DNA from: an uncultured Sphingomonadaceae bacterium
Lineage (GTDB): Bacteria; Pseudomonadota; Alphaproteobacteria; Sphingomonadales; Sphingomonadaceae
NCBI GenBank assembly: GCA_947501695.1
Contig: CANMWO010000001.1
Span: 62,001-126,000, forward strand
Reading direction: 5' to 3'
Length of the DNA: 64,000 bases
The notes beneath the pieces were generated by a model that searched no databases, had not been told where the DNA came from, and saw only the letters and a list, made by a program, of their open reading frames with translations. The position numbers were made by a program, and so were the translations under genes. Numbering within the stretch: the first letter of the stretch is position 1; every line of letters starts with the position of its first letter. This document shows, piece by piece, positions 32,714 to 41,122 of this stretch.

Positions 32714-33961
32714 TCACTCGGAATCGCGGCGACAGATTGCCAGATGATCCGGCTCCTGATCTTTGGGAGGGGCGGTGAGCGCGAATACATAGGATAAATG
32801 CGTCGCTTCCCGGCCCTTGATCGCTCCGCGCTCTCCATTGACGACGGCGGCAAAATCTTCGCAAGCAACGGCGCTGCGGAGATAGTCTCCATGACCAACA
32901 CGGCCCTCGCTAACGGCGGTAGTGTCGACAATGGTTAGGCCACTTTTTTCCGGCGGTACATCATATTGCGACTTTGCCGCATAGCAGCGCTCGGGCAGGC
33001 CTTTTTCTAATAGTTTGGCTGCTTTGAACGGGTCAAAGCATCGGGGATGTCCTAGGCGAGGATAGCCGTGCACATCATCGGACAGAGATAAGGCTGAATC
33101 CTTAGCTGAAGCATATACGGTGATGCGCCGGTCATTGTTAACGCGCCGTGCAGATAATATTTCCTCTGCAATATCACGTTCAAAATCCTGACGATCAACG
33201 TCGGGCGATGCGAGGATGATGTTGGAAATGACACTGGAATCCCCGTTGGTTGCGGTACGATCAACAAATTCAACAGCGGGGAGAACAAGCCTGGCACCAA
33301 GGGAATGAGAGACCAATACGATCTCTTTCGTCCAGGATTGTTGCGCCAGTTTGGTCAGAAATTTGCGGAAATTGCGCTCATCCCAATACATATTGGTTTC
33401 ATCGACCGCATATTTGAGCAACCGCCCTTGCGAGGGCCAGCTATATTGGATGACGGGACCGGTAAAACCCGTCAGCCTCGCAATTTGGGCGGCATCGCGG
33501 GAGCTTGAGAAAAATGTTTCCCGATAGCCATGAACATAAAGCAATACGCGACCTTCGCGGTTGCCCATGGTTTTGGACAGGTCTGCCCACCATTGCGCTT
33601 CGTTGGATATGGCAAAAGGGATGTTGCGGCTTTTGACCTTGCCTTTGTCATTCACGACATCCTGGGGCGCGCCAAAGCGGCCAAAGCGGACCTTGTCTCC
33701 ACGATGGCTGAGCAATTTGACTGCTTCACTGCGGCAATCGGGCAATCGGCTGGTGACCACGAAAAACGGTTTTTCCGCGTTATCCTGCTGATGGTCTGTA
33801 ACGGTGCTAGCGGGTGGAGCGCATCGCTCATCAGCCACATAGTCCGAGTGCCGGACAGGACCATAATCAACCGGCGAAATGCAAGCAGCGGCCAATAGCG
33901 GAAGGCCCAAGATTAGAGGTCTCAGGCGACTGACCAATGCTTGGAGACTTTCGCCGATCAT
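32714..33961 (-). CDS. DUF900-type alpha/beta hydrolase, exported
   Basis: The protein is 415 aa with a lipoprotein signal (LILGLPLLAAACI). The hydrolase core shows the oxyanion strand VLLYVHGYRETF and nucleophile elbow VSHSLGAR, with a later histidine (GHGDY) as candidate general base. DUF900 proteins are uncharacterised esterase-like enzymes. It begins just 3 bases past the glpX stop and is followed without gap by the UDG-like gene. Confidence 0.82.
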   Translation of the reverse strand: MIGESLQALVSRLRPLILGLPLLAAACISPVDYGPVRHSDYVADERCAPPASTVTDHQQDNAEKPFFVVTSRLPDCRSEAVKLLSHRGDKVRFGRFGAPQDVVNDKGKVKSRNIPFAISNEAQWWADLSKTMGNREGRVLLYVHGYRETFFSSSRDAAQIARLTGFTGPVIQYSWPSQGRLLKYAVDETNMYWDERNFRKFLTKLAQQSWTKEIVLVSHSLGARLVLPAVEFVDRTATNGDSSVISNIILASPDVDRQDFERDIAEEILSARRVNNDRRITVYASAKDSALSLSDDVHGYPRLGHPRCFDPFKAAKLLEKGLPERCYAAKSQYDVPPEKSGLTIVDTTAVSEGRVGHGDYLRSAVACEDFAAVVNGERGAIKGREATHLSYVFALTAPPKDQEPDHLAICRRDSE

Positions 33962-33964
33962 ATA

Positions 33965-34936
33965 TCAGGCGCGGTGCTCGCTCTTCACCCAACGGACCGT
34001 GCCGGAAGAGGCGCGCATCACAACACTCTCGGTGGTCATGACACCACTGCGCAATTTCTTGACACCTTCCAGAAGCGAACCATCGGTCACACCGGTTGCG
34101 GCAAAAATGACATCACCTTTGGCGAGTTCTTTGAGGTCATAGATTTTGTCGAGATCTTCTATGCCCCATTTATGAGCTCGCTTGCGTTCGTCATCATTGC
34201 GGAATGTGAGCCGGCCTTTAAATTGCCCACCGACACAACGCAGTGCTGCTGCGGCCAACACGCCTTCTGGCGCGCCGCCACTGCCCATATACATGTCGAC
34301 AGTAGTTTCTTCGTCGGTGGTCGCGATAACGCCTGCGACATCCCCATCGGGAATCAGCATTATACCGCATCCAATTCCACGCAGTTCGGAAATAATCTTT
34401 TCGTGGCGCGGACGATCCAGCACACAGACGATAATATCGGCTGGGGCGACGCCTTTTTCCTTGGCAACGGCCGAAACATTTTCGGTTACAGATTTGTCGA
34501 GATCGATAATATTGTCGGAATAACCCGGCCCAACAGCAAGCTTGTCCATATAGACGTCCGGCGCGTTGAGCAGATTGCCTTTTTCCGCAATGGCAAGGAC
34601 AGCAAGGGCATTGGCGCCTGCCTTGGCCGTAATTGTTGTGCCTTCTAGTGGATCCAACGCAATATCAATCTCCGGCGATTCGCCAGCGCACCCATGCCCA
34701 ACTTTTTCGCCAATGAACAACATCGGCGCTTCGTCGCGCTCGCCTTCGCCGATAACAACGGTTCCGCAGATATCGAGCTGATTCAATGCCGCGCGCATCG
34801 CTTCCACGGCCGCTGCATCAGCCGCTTTTTCATCACCACGGCCAATCAGCTTGGCGGCAGAAACGGCTGCTGCCTCGGTCACACGTACCATTTCGAGTAC
34901 CAGGACGCGTTCGAGAATATCACTTGATTTAGGCAT
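33965..34936 (-). CDS. glpX: Class II fructose-1,6-bisphosphatase
   Basis: The enzyme hydrolyses fructose-1,6-bisphosphate to fructose-6-phosphate in gluconeogenesis. The protein is 323 aa from ATG 34936, where MPKSSDILERVLVLEMVRVT begins as in family members; upstream in-frame codons would only extend a poorly conserved leader. Key motifs are VVIGEGERDEAPML, the metal-binding ALDPLEGTT and YMGSGGAPEGVLAAAAL. Length fits the family. It is followed by the DUF900 hydrolase gene on the same strand. Confidence 0.94.
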   Translation of the reverse strand: MPKSSDILERVLVLEMVRVTEAAAVSAAKLIGRGDEKAADAAAVEAMRAALNQLDICGTVVIGEGERDEAPMLFIGEKVGHGCAGESPEIDIALDPLEGTTITAKAGANALAVLAIAEKGNLLNAPDVYMDKLAVGPGYSDNIIDLDKSVTENVSAVAKEKGVAPADIIVCVLDRPRHEKIISELRGIGCGIMLIPDGDVAGVIATTDEETTVDMYMGSGGAPEGVLAAAALRCVGGQFKGRLTFRNDDERKRAHKWGIEDLDKIYDLKELAKGDVIFAATGVTDGSLLEGVKKLRSGVMTTESVVMRASSGTVRWVKSEHRA

Positions 34937-34992
34937 TTGAATCTTTAGTCCTTTTATAGGGGCCAATTTCGAACTCTCGATAGGGGAGCAAT

Positions 34993-35481
34993 ATGACAAT
35001 GTCGAGAAGCCTTGTAATCTTGTCCTTATTCCTGACATCCGGCAGCGTTTTCGAGACGGCCCATGCTCAAATAGCAACAGATCAACGCACCAACCAGCTT
35101 ATCGATAACGCACACCGATTGGTTGCGGTAGATGCTGATGGTTGTCTGAAAAATACCGACCCAGACGAGATTGTGGTTTGCGGGACTTCTGATGCCAATC
35201 GCAAATATCGTCTGCCCTTTCCGGAACTTCTGGCAAACGGTGATCGTATTCGTGAACTTATTCCCAACGGCAATGCGGAATATGTCAATACTGGGCGCTG
35301 CTATATAGACGCTAGTGAACGCCAATGTTTCAAAGGTTTGCCATTGGCCACCATCTCTTTTGGCGGAGCAGGAGGCGGTGTGGGTGGCCCAGCTGGTCGG
35401 CTGTGGCGAGTCATTAAGCCGACTGTTCCGGACGAAGACTATGTCAAACAGGTGCAGATCAAAGTGAATGAGCCAGAGTGA
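34993..35481 (+). CDS. Exported protein of unknown function
   Basis: The protein is 162 aa. The signal peptide runs through LVILSLFLTSGSVFETAHAQ. The mature part contains four cysteines, a DEIVVCG motif common in sphingomonad exported proteins of unknown role, and a glycine-rich GGAGGGVGGPAG stretch. GGGG at 34984-34987, six bases ahead of the ATG, is the likely ribosome binding site. It lies in the opposite orientation between hom and glpX, so it interrupts that gene order. Confidence 0.7.
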   Translation: MTMSRSLVILSLFLTSGSVFETAHAQIATDQRTNQLIDNAHRLVAVDADGCLKNTDPDEIVVCGTSDANRKYRLPFPELLANGDRIRELIPNGNAEYVNTGRCYIDASERQCFKGLPLATISFGGAGGGVGGPAGRLWRVIKPTVPDEDYVKQVQIKVNEPE

Positions 35482-35491
35482 GTGTGGCTGT

Positions 35492-36790
35492 TTAGTCTTC
35501 GTCGCTCAAGAGGTGCATGACCACCGGTGCGCCTTGCAAACTGCTCGAATCGGATAGTTTTTCAAGACTCTGAATGACGTCCCGTTCCAAGCTTTGATGG
35601 GTAACCATCGAAATTAACACCGAACCCTCATCGGTTTTCTCAGTTTGGATCAGGCTTTCGATCGACACTTCCGCATCGCGCATGGCCGCTGTAATTTCTG
35701 CCAACACGCCTGGTTTGTCTGCGACGACGAAACGGATATAGCTTTTTCCCGTACGATTACCGCTTTCTGCGCGTTCGCTTGCGGCCATTTCGGCGGCTGG
35801 CATAGCGAAAGCTGTACCGCTGTCGCCGCGAGCAATGTCGATCAGATCAGCGACCACTGCGGATGCGGTGGGACCATCGCCGGCGCCAGCGCCCTGGAAC
35901 ATCAGTCGTCCGGAAAAATTACCCTCTGCGACCACTGCGTTGGTAGATCCTTCGATATGAGCGAGGGGATGGGTTTCGGGGACTAGATAAGGATTAACAC
36001 GCTGAAATAACTTACCATCATCGATTCGCGCCATGCCGAGCAAGCGGATGCGATAGCCAAGCGCTTTTGCCTGTCCGATGTCTGCAGCCATGATATCGCG
36101 AATACCGGCAATTTCGACGCCATCAAAATCAACCGCGGTGCCAAAGGAAAGCGCAGCGAGAATTGCAAGTTTATGCGCGGCATCGACGCCGTCGATATCG
36201 AAACTGGGATCGGCTTCGGCATAACCAAGGTCCTGCGCATCCTTTAGTACTGTGTCAAAATCAGTGCCATATTTTTCCATTGTTGCTAGTATATAATTGC
36301 AAGTGCCATTCAATATGCCATAGACGCGCTCTATGCGGTTGGCCGAAGCGCCGTCGCGCAGTCCTTTAATGACCGGGATGCCGCCCGCAACCGCGGCTTC
36401 ATATTTTAACGCGACATTCTGGTATTCGGCTAATCCCGCCAGCTCCATGCCGTGATGAGCAATCATCGCCTTGTTCGCGGTGACAAAAGACTTGCCTTGC
36501 TTCAGGCTGCTTCGAGCTAGGTCAAGAGCCGGGCCTTCCGAGCCTCCGATCATTTCAACCACGCAATCAACTTTCGGATCGGCGGGCAGATCGCTCATGT
36601 CATCGACCCATTTATAGGGACTGAGATCAACGCCGCGATCACGATTCCGGTCGCGCGCGGAAACGGCTACGATGGAAATCGGTCGGCCGGCGCGCTGCGC
36701 GATCATCGCACCATTTTCGTTAATCAGGCGAATGACCCCCGACCCAACAGTACCAAGGCCAGCCAAAGCAATGCGGAGAGGTGTTGTCAT
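35492..36790 (-). CDS. hom: Homoserine dehydrogenase
   Basis: This enzyme reduces aspartate semialdehyde to homoserine in threonine, methionine and isoleucine synthesis. The protein is 432 aa, the standard monofunctional length. The nucleotide site is ALAGLGTVGSGV, the substrate region includes EAAVAGGIPVIKGLRDG and GILNGTCNYILA, the catalytic lysine lies in DAAHKLAILA, and an ACT domain (SYIRFVVADKPGVLAEITAA) closes it, consistent with feedback control by threonine. Confidence 0.96.
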   Translation of the reverse strand: MTTPLRIALAGLGTVGSGVIRLINENGAMIAQRAGRPISIVAVSARDRNRDRGVDLSPYKWVDDMSDLPADPKVDCVVEMIGGSEGPALDLARSSLKQGKSFVTANKAMIAHHGMELAGLAEYQNVALKYEAAVAGGIPVIKGLRDGASANRIERVYGILNGTCNYILATMEKYGTDFDTVLKDAQDLGYAEADPSFDIDGVDAAHKLAILAALSFGTAVDFDGVEIAGIRDIMAADIGQAKALGYRIRLLGMARIDDGKLFQRVNPYLVPETHPLAHIEGSTNAVVAEGNFSGRLMFQGAGAGDGPTASAVVADLIDIARGDSGTAFAMPAAEMAASERAESGNRTGKSYIRFVVADKPGVLAEITAAMRDAEVSIESLIQTEKTDEGSVLISMVTHQSLERDVIQSLEKLSDSSSLQGAPVVMHLLSDED

Positions 36791-36918
36791 GATGAAGGAA
36801 ACCTTGAATTCGGGCTGATGTAAAAGATGATCAAACGATCGAGCTCGTTAATAGCGTTGCAATGCTATAATGCCAGCCCGTCTTTCAAACTGTTGAGATA
36901 AACTGCTGTTAGGCTGAG

Positions 36919-37770
36919 TTAGCGCGTACGATATTCTGCGGACCGTGCGCGCGGGCAATTCCCCAAATCTTGGATCACCAGATTATAGTCGCGGCGCGCT
37001 TGATTGGCATTGGAAGTTGAATCACCGGCGAGCGATTCCTCTGGAAGTGATTTTGGTAGGAAGCAAGCTAACCGATACCATAGCAGGCTGTTACGCGTTG
37101 GTGCGCGGGCGGCTTCATCGACTATCTCGCTCAGCGATACAGCCCAGACTTTCTTCTGACCCTCCCGGCTCAATATCGTGATGGAAACAGGATCACCGGT
37201 AACAGTTTCCAAGAAAATCTGCGTTTCACCTTCGCCGATAATCGTGCCCGGGACATGAAAAGCACTTCCGACTCCGGCAATTGCCGGTGCTGCATTTCGA
37301 GCAACAACTTCCCGGACAAGCGATCTGACACGCTTGTCTCTTGCGGGCGACCAGCTGATCTGTGCATCCGGCGCGGCCAGCTGAACATCGCTGCTGGAAC
37401 TATCCAGATTCCGGGCGAAAATGATAAACGGCTTCTTCTTTATCTTTGGTGCTCGTCCGCGTTCATTCAGTGGCAAATCAATGATATAGCGAATCGTTTC
37501 GGGTATCCCGCCTTGACCGCGAATCAGCGCGTTGGTTGTCGCCACAATATAATATCTTTGCGTTCCTGCAGGGGCATTAGTGACCCGTTTTGGATCAACT
37601 TTAATGGCTTCTTTGATCTTAATATGGGCAATCAATGGCGCATTGACACTAAGGTCAGCAATATCGGCATATTGCAGCGGGTCAGCGTTCGTATTGGACT
37701 GCGAAAAAGCAGGAAAACAGGCTGTTAGCGCCATTACCAAGCCAATGAATATATGTGATATGGGATGCAT
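36919..37770 (-). CDS. Exported protein of unknown function
   Basis: The protein is 283 aa with signal peptide FIGLVMALTACFPAFSQ. It has a beta-rich body (RYYIVATTNALIRGQGGIPE, KKKPFIIFARNL, ETVTGDPVSITILSREGQ) and two cysteines near the C-terminus. I recall uncharacterised sphingomonad proteins of this kind. It stands alone between hom and the tonB cluster, transcribed away from tonB. Confidence 0.68.
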   Translation of the reverse strand: MHPISHIFIGLVMALTACFPAFSQSNTNADPLQYADIADLSVNAPLIAHIKIKEAIKVDPKRVTNAPAGTQRYYIVATTNALIRGQGGIPETIRYIIDLPLNERGRAPKIKKKPFIIFARNLDSSSSDVQLAAPDAQISWSPARDKRVRSLVREVVARNAAPAIAGVGSAFHVPGTIIGEGETQIFLETVTGDPVSITILSREGQKKVWAVSLSEIVDEAARAPTRNSLLWYRLACFLPKSLPEESLAGDSTSNANQARRDYNLVIQDLGNCPRARSAEYRTR

Positions 37771-38032
37771 GAATATCCTGTAATTTCTGCTTTTTAGAGG
37801 CTATCTTCTAAGCTCTATCTTGTGTTTTTTTCAGCTTAATCAACCCTGAACTAACAAAGCGATTGCCTGACTTCATCTACCGCGTTAAAACATTTTTAAG
37901 ATGGCTTTCATCGCAACGAAAAGCTGTCGTGGGGAATCTAGGGATTGGTGCGGGTTACACTCCAGCATTTCTCGATAAGAATCTTTTGCGAGGTTTCGAT
38001 TCCCTAGGGAAGAAAAGGAGTTATATTTCTGA

Positions 38033-38695
38033 ATGGCTTATGCTGACCAACAACAAATGAGTTCGAGCAAGTTAGTATCTATTGTACTTGTTGTTCTCAT
38101 TCACGCGCTGTTTGGATATGCTTTGGTCACTGGCCTCGCCTATAGTGCGGTCAAGAAAGTGGCGTCAGAGCTTGATATGATCGATATCCAAGAAGAAGAA
38201 CCCCCGGAAGAGATTGAGGAGCCCCCTCCACCGCCACCGGATCAGCCGATTGAACCACCACCAGTGGTGACACCGCCACCGATCGTGGCGCCACCAGCGG
38301 CTCCGCGCGCTCCGATACAACAGCAGCGAACACCGCCACCTGCGCCTGCGCCAGTTGCGCCGGCCCCAGCGCCACCACCACCACCACCACCACCACCGCA
38401 ACGGGCTAACCCCGAGCCGCGTGGTAATCCTGGTAACTGGGCTAACGCTAATGACTACCCGTCTCGGGCCCTACGTGAAGAGCGTGAAGGTACGACTAGT
38501 TTCCGGGTAACCGTTGGCGCTAATGGCCGCGTGGCAGATTGTCAGATCACTGGATCCAGTGGTCATAGCGATCTGGATGCTGCAACCTGTAAAAATATTA
38601 AGCGTCGTGCACGTTTCCGCCCGTCCCTTGATTCGCAGGGGAATAAAACGACCGGCACTTGGGCCAGTCGGGTTCGTTGGCAGATACCGAAATAA
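38033..38695 (+). CDS. tonB: TonB family energy transducer
   Basis: The protein couples inner-membrane proton motive force to outer-membrane TonB-dependent receptors. It is 220 aa: one N-terminal membrane segment (LVSIVLVVLIHALFGYALV), a long Pro/Glu-rich then Pro/Ala-rich spacer including a run of 9 prolines coded by CCA/CCG repeats, and the TonB C-terminal domain (TTSFRVTVGANGRVADCQIT through RARFRPSLD). It leads the exbB-exbD-exbD genes on the same strand. Confidence 0.93.
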   Translation: MAYADQQQMSSSKLVSIVLVVLIHALFGYALVTGLAYSAVKKVASELDMIDIQEEEPPEEIEEPPPPPPDQPIEPPPVVTPPPIVAPPAAPRAPIQQQRTPPPAPAPVAPAPAPPPPPPPPPQRANPEPRGNPGNWANANDYPSRALREEREGTTSFRVTVGANGRVADCQITGSSGHSDLDAATCKNIKRRARFRPSLDSQGNKTTGTWASRVRWQIPK

Positions 38696-38776
38696 GTAAG
38701 ACCGCAGCGGAATGGCGTTCGCGCCGCTTCGCAGTAAAATTTTTGAAGTTTAATCTATCCTTGAGGGGAATATATA

Positions 38777-39544
38777 ATGTTTATTGAAATTTTAGCAGCC
38801 GGTGGAACCGCACCGCAGAACGCATTTGGCTTTTGGGAAGCAATGGAACAAGGCGGTGTTATCGCTTGGACTGTTCTTGCCATTCTAGCAATTATGTCCG
38901 TTTCTTCCTTCTACATCCTGTTTTCCAAATTGTTCGAACAGAACAAGGTTATGAAGCAGGGCCAGGCCGCTCGCGCTTCTTTCTGGAAAGCAAACAGCTT
39001 GAAAGAAGGCGCTGCAAAATTGGAAAAAAATAGTGCGTATCGTCAGATTGTCGACGATGGCATCAAAGCTGAAGACGATCACGCTCGTTTGACAGATCCC
39101 GTGGAAGCTCATGATTGGCTGCACAATTCGCTGCATCGTTCACAGGGTTTGATTAATTCCAAATTGGCAACTGGTCTTCCATGGCTTGCAACGGTTGGTG
39201 CAACGTCACCATTTATCGGTCTGTTCGGTACGGTTATCGGTATTTATCGTGCGCTGATCAAGATCGGTATTGCTGGTCAGGCATCTATTGATGCTGTTGC
39301 TGGACCAGTTGGTGAAGCTTTGATCATGACCGCACTCGGTCTTGGTGTGGCTGTTCCTGCCGTTCTTGCCTATAACTGGCTGCAAGGTCGTAACAAGCGC
39401 ATTGCAGAAGATCTGAGCGACTTTGCCAACGATGTTCTGGGTTACATCTCATCCGACGGCGCTGTTAAGCCATCTGCTGCCAAAGGCGGCGCACAGGCTA
39501 AACCAGCCACCGCCGCTGCAGCAAAGCCAGCTGTAAAGAAATAA
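38777..39544 (+). CDS. exbB: ExbB (MotA/TolQ/ExbB proton channel family)
   Basis: ExbB forms the pentameric proton channel that powers TonB. The protein is 255 aa with an N-terminal membrane segment (VIAWTVLAILAIMSVSSFY), a cytoplasmic loop, then the family signature with two more segments (GLPWLATVGATSPFIGLFGT and LIMTALGLGVAVPAVLAYNW). An Ala/Lys-rich tail follows. GAGGGG at 38763-38768 lies ahead of the ATG. Confidence 0.94.
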   Translation: MFIEILAAGGTAPQNAFGFWEAMEQGGVIAWTVLAILAIMSVSSFYILFSKLFEQNKVMKQGQAARASFWKANSLKEGAAKLEKNSAYRQIVDDGIKAEDDHARLTDPVEAHDWLHNSLHRSQGLINSKLATGLPWLATVGATSPFIGLFGTVIGIYRALIKIGIAGQASIDAVAGPVGEALIMTALGLGVAVPAVLAYNWLQGRNKRIAEDLSDFANDVLGYISSDGAVKPSAAKGGAQAKPATAAAAKPAVKK

Positions 39545-39556
39545 GGTGTCAGCCAG

Positions 39557-39594
39557 GCCGTTTGCTTCGGGAAGATAATATTCTTGCAAACGGC
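39557..39594 (+). promoter_or_regulatory. Hairpin between exbB and exbD
   Basis: GCCGTTTGC and GCAAACGGC form a perfect 9-bp stem with a 20-base loop in the 130-base gap after exbB. No T run follows, so it is more likely an mRNA-stabilising structure or partial attenuator that would raise exbB relative to exbD. Confidence 0.4.
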
Positions 39595-39674
39595 TTTGGC
39601 GGCCCCTCATTTTCGAAAGACGCAGGTTTGACCTGCAATTTCGATAAAGTATATTTTTGAGAGGATAGAATCTT

Positions 39675-40196
39675 ATGGCGATGAATGTTGGGGACGGCGG
39701 TGGAGCAGAAACTCCTCTATCGGACATTAACACGACCCCGCTGGTGGACGTCATGCTGGTTTTGCTGATCATTTTCTTGATCGCTGTTCCAGTTGTGATC
39801 CAGACAGTGGAGCTGGAACTGCCGGTTCTACCGTTTGAAGTGACGACAACCAAGCCGGAAAACGTTCTGCTCGCTGTTACGACAACAGACTCAGCAGGGC
39901 GCGATCCGGGTGATCCGGCCTTTGCTGGCGCCAATCCTGGCGGCAATTGCCGGATCTACTGGAACACAACTCCTGTCGATTCGAATGAATTGATACAAAG
40001 AGCTGTGACTCAGTTGGAAAATCAGATCGAAGCCTTTGGCGGCGTAGAGAATATGACACCGGAAGATATGCCAGAAGTGCATATTCGTGGTGACATTAAT
40101 ACGCCTTATCGGTGCATTGGCGGCGCAATTTTTGCCATGCAACGCGCGGGTTTTGCCAAGGTCGGGTTCTTGTCGACACCGATTGCAGTTGAATAG
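39675..40196 (+). CDS. exbD: ExbD family protein
   Basis: The protein is 173 aa with an N-terminal membrane helix (VDVMLVLLIIFLIAVPVVIQ) carrying the conserved aspartate used for proton transfer, preceded by the family word DINTTPLVDV. The periplasmic domain is longer than in classical ExbD because of an insertion with two cysteines (RDPGDPAFAGANPGGNCRIY). A second exbD follows 43 bases downstream; tandem exbD genes are usual in alphaproteobacteria and Xanthomonas-type systems. Confidence 0.92.
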   Translation: MAMNVGDGGGAETPLSDINTTPLVDVMLVLLIIFLIAVPVVIQTVELELPVLPFEVTTTKPENVLLAVTTTDSAGRDPGDPAFAGANPGGNCRIYWNTTPVDSNELIQRAVTQLENQIEAFGGVENMTPEDMPEVHIRGDINTPYRCIGGAIFAMQRAGFAKVGFLSTPIAVE

Positions 40197-40239
40197 CCTG
40201 AGACGGCATGAAGTTTAGAGTATTTAAGGAGACGCAATA

Positions 40240-40692
40240 ATGGCCATGAGCGGCGGCAGCGATAATGGTGAGCCGATGATGGAAATGAACACGACGCCGT
40301 TGATCGACGTCTTGCTCGTTCTCCTCATTATGTTCATCATCACCATCCCGGTCCAAACCCATGCGGTTAAACTGGATTTGCCTGTAGATGATCCAAATCC
40401 ACCACCACCACCATTGATCGATCCGGTGAAAAACAGGTTGGGTATCACTCCAACCAACCAGATCTTATGGAATGAGCAACCAGCCTCGTTGCAGCAGATC
40501 AAGCAATATCTGGCGCAGACCAAATCAATGGTCCCAGAGCCTGAGCTCCAGTTCCAGCCTGATCCGGTTAGTGCTTATCTGACAGTCGATCGCGTTCTCG
40601 CGGAGATCAAAGATAGCGGCGTAAGCAAATTCGGTTTTGTTGGTAACGAACAATATAGCAGCTTTGGCAAGGCATCACGTTTGCCAAACTAA
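40240..40692 (+). CDS. Second ExbD family protein
   Basis: The protein is 150 aa and opens with GEPMMEMNTTPLIDVLLVLL, the conserved membrane-entry aspartate motif, then a helix and a periplasmic domain ending YSSFGKASRLPN. It is clearly paralogous to the preceding ExbD but without the cysteine-bearing insertion. It closes the tonB gene cluster, directly ahead of a strong terminator. Confidence 0.92.
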   Translation: MAMSGGSDNGEPMMEMNTTPLIDVLLVLLIMFIITIPVQTHAVKLDLPVDDPNPPPPPLIDPVKNRLGITPTNQILWNEQPASLQQIKQYLAQTKSMVPEPELQFQPDPVSAYLTVDRVLAEIKDSGVSKFGFVGNEQYSSFGKASRLPN

Positions 40693-40712
40693 GAGCAGCT
40701 AAATAAATTTAT

Positions 40713-40748
40713 AAAAGGGCGGTGGAGCGATCCATCGCCCTTTTGTTT
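40713..40748 (+). terminator. Rho-independent terminator of the tonB cluster
   Basis: AAAAGGGCGGTGG and CCATCGCCCTTTT pair through a G-T step around an AGCGAT loop, followed by GTTTG. It starts 20 bases after the last exbD stop and is the clearest terminator in the window. Confidence 0.85.
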
Positions 40749-41122
40749 GTCGTTTGATACGCACGTCACCGAGCGGCTTAGGAGCATTTTGAATAGCCGG
40801 TGGCCCGGATGATCGCCGAGATGCCCACTGCTATGATCCATAAGGTAGTATTCATCCCATATTTGGTCCGGATATGTGCGGGTATATAGCAGTTAAGCCC
40901 CCATTGGCTGAGACTGGATAATATCGCCGGGCTTTAGCCCATCGTGACCGTGACGAAATAGTGCTCGATCGAGCAATGTCGTGATCCTGGTGGAGGGCTA
41001 TATGCCATTTGTTCTTTCTGCCAACGGTTCTGTCTAAAACCACGGTTCAGTTTTTCACAGGGCAGATTTGCCCATCCCATTATTCATAGGAGGGCATGAT
41101 GCATTGGAACGGGCTTAGCGTG
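40749..41122. other. Non-coding gap
   Basis: Between the tonB cluster terminator and the end of the leftward ABC exporter gene I see no gene. A 63-codon reverse frame at 40852-41043 has no domain or ribosome binding site and is probably chance. Confidence 0.5.

Noticed and set aside
38151-38401. Reverse frames rich in Val or Trp opposite the TonB proline region
   Set aside because: They mirror the CCA/CCG repeats coding for proline and are artefacts of low complexity.
40852-41043. 63-codon reverse frame between the tonB cluster and the ABC exporter
   Set aside because: No domain, no binding site, and it starts in non-coding DNA.
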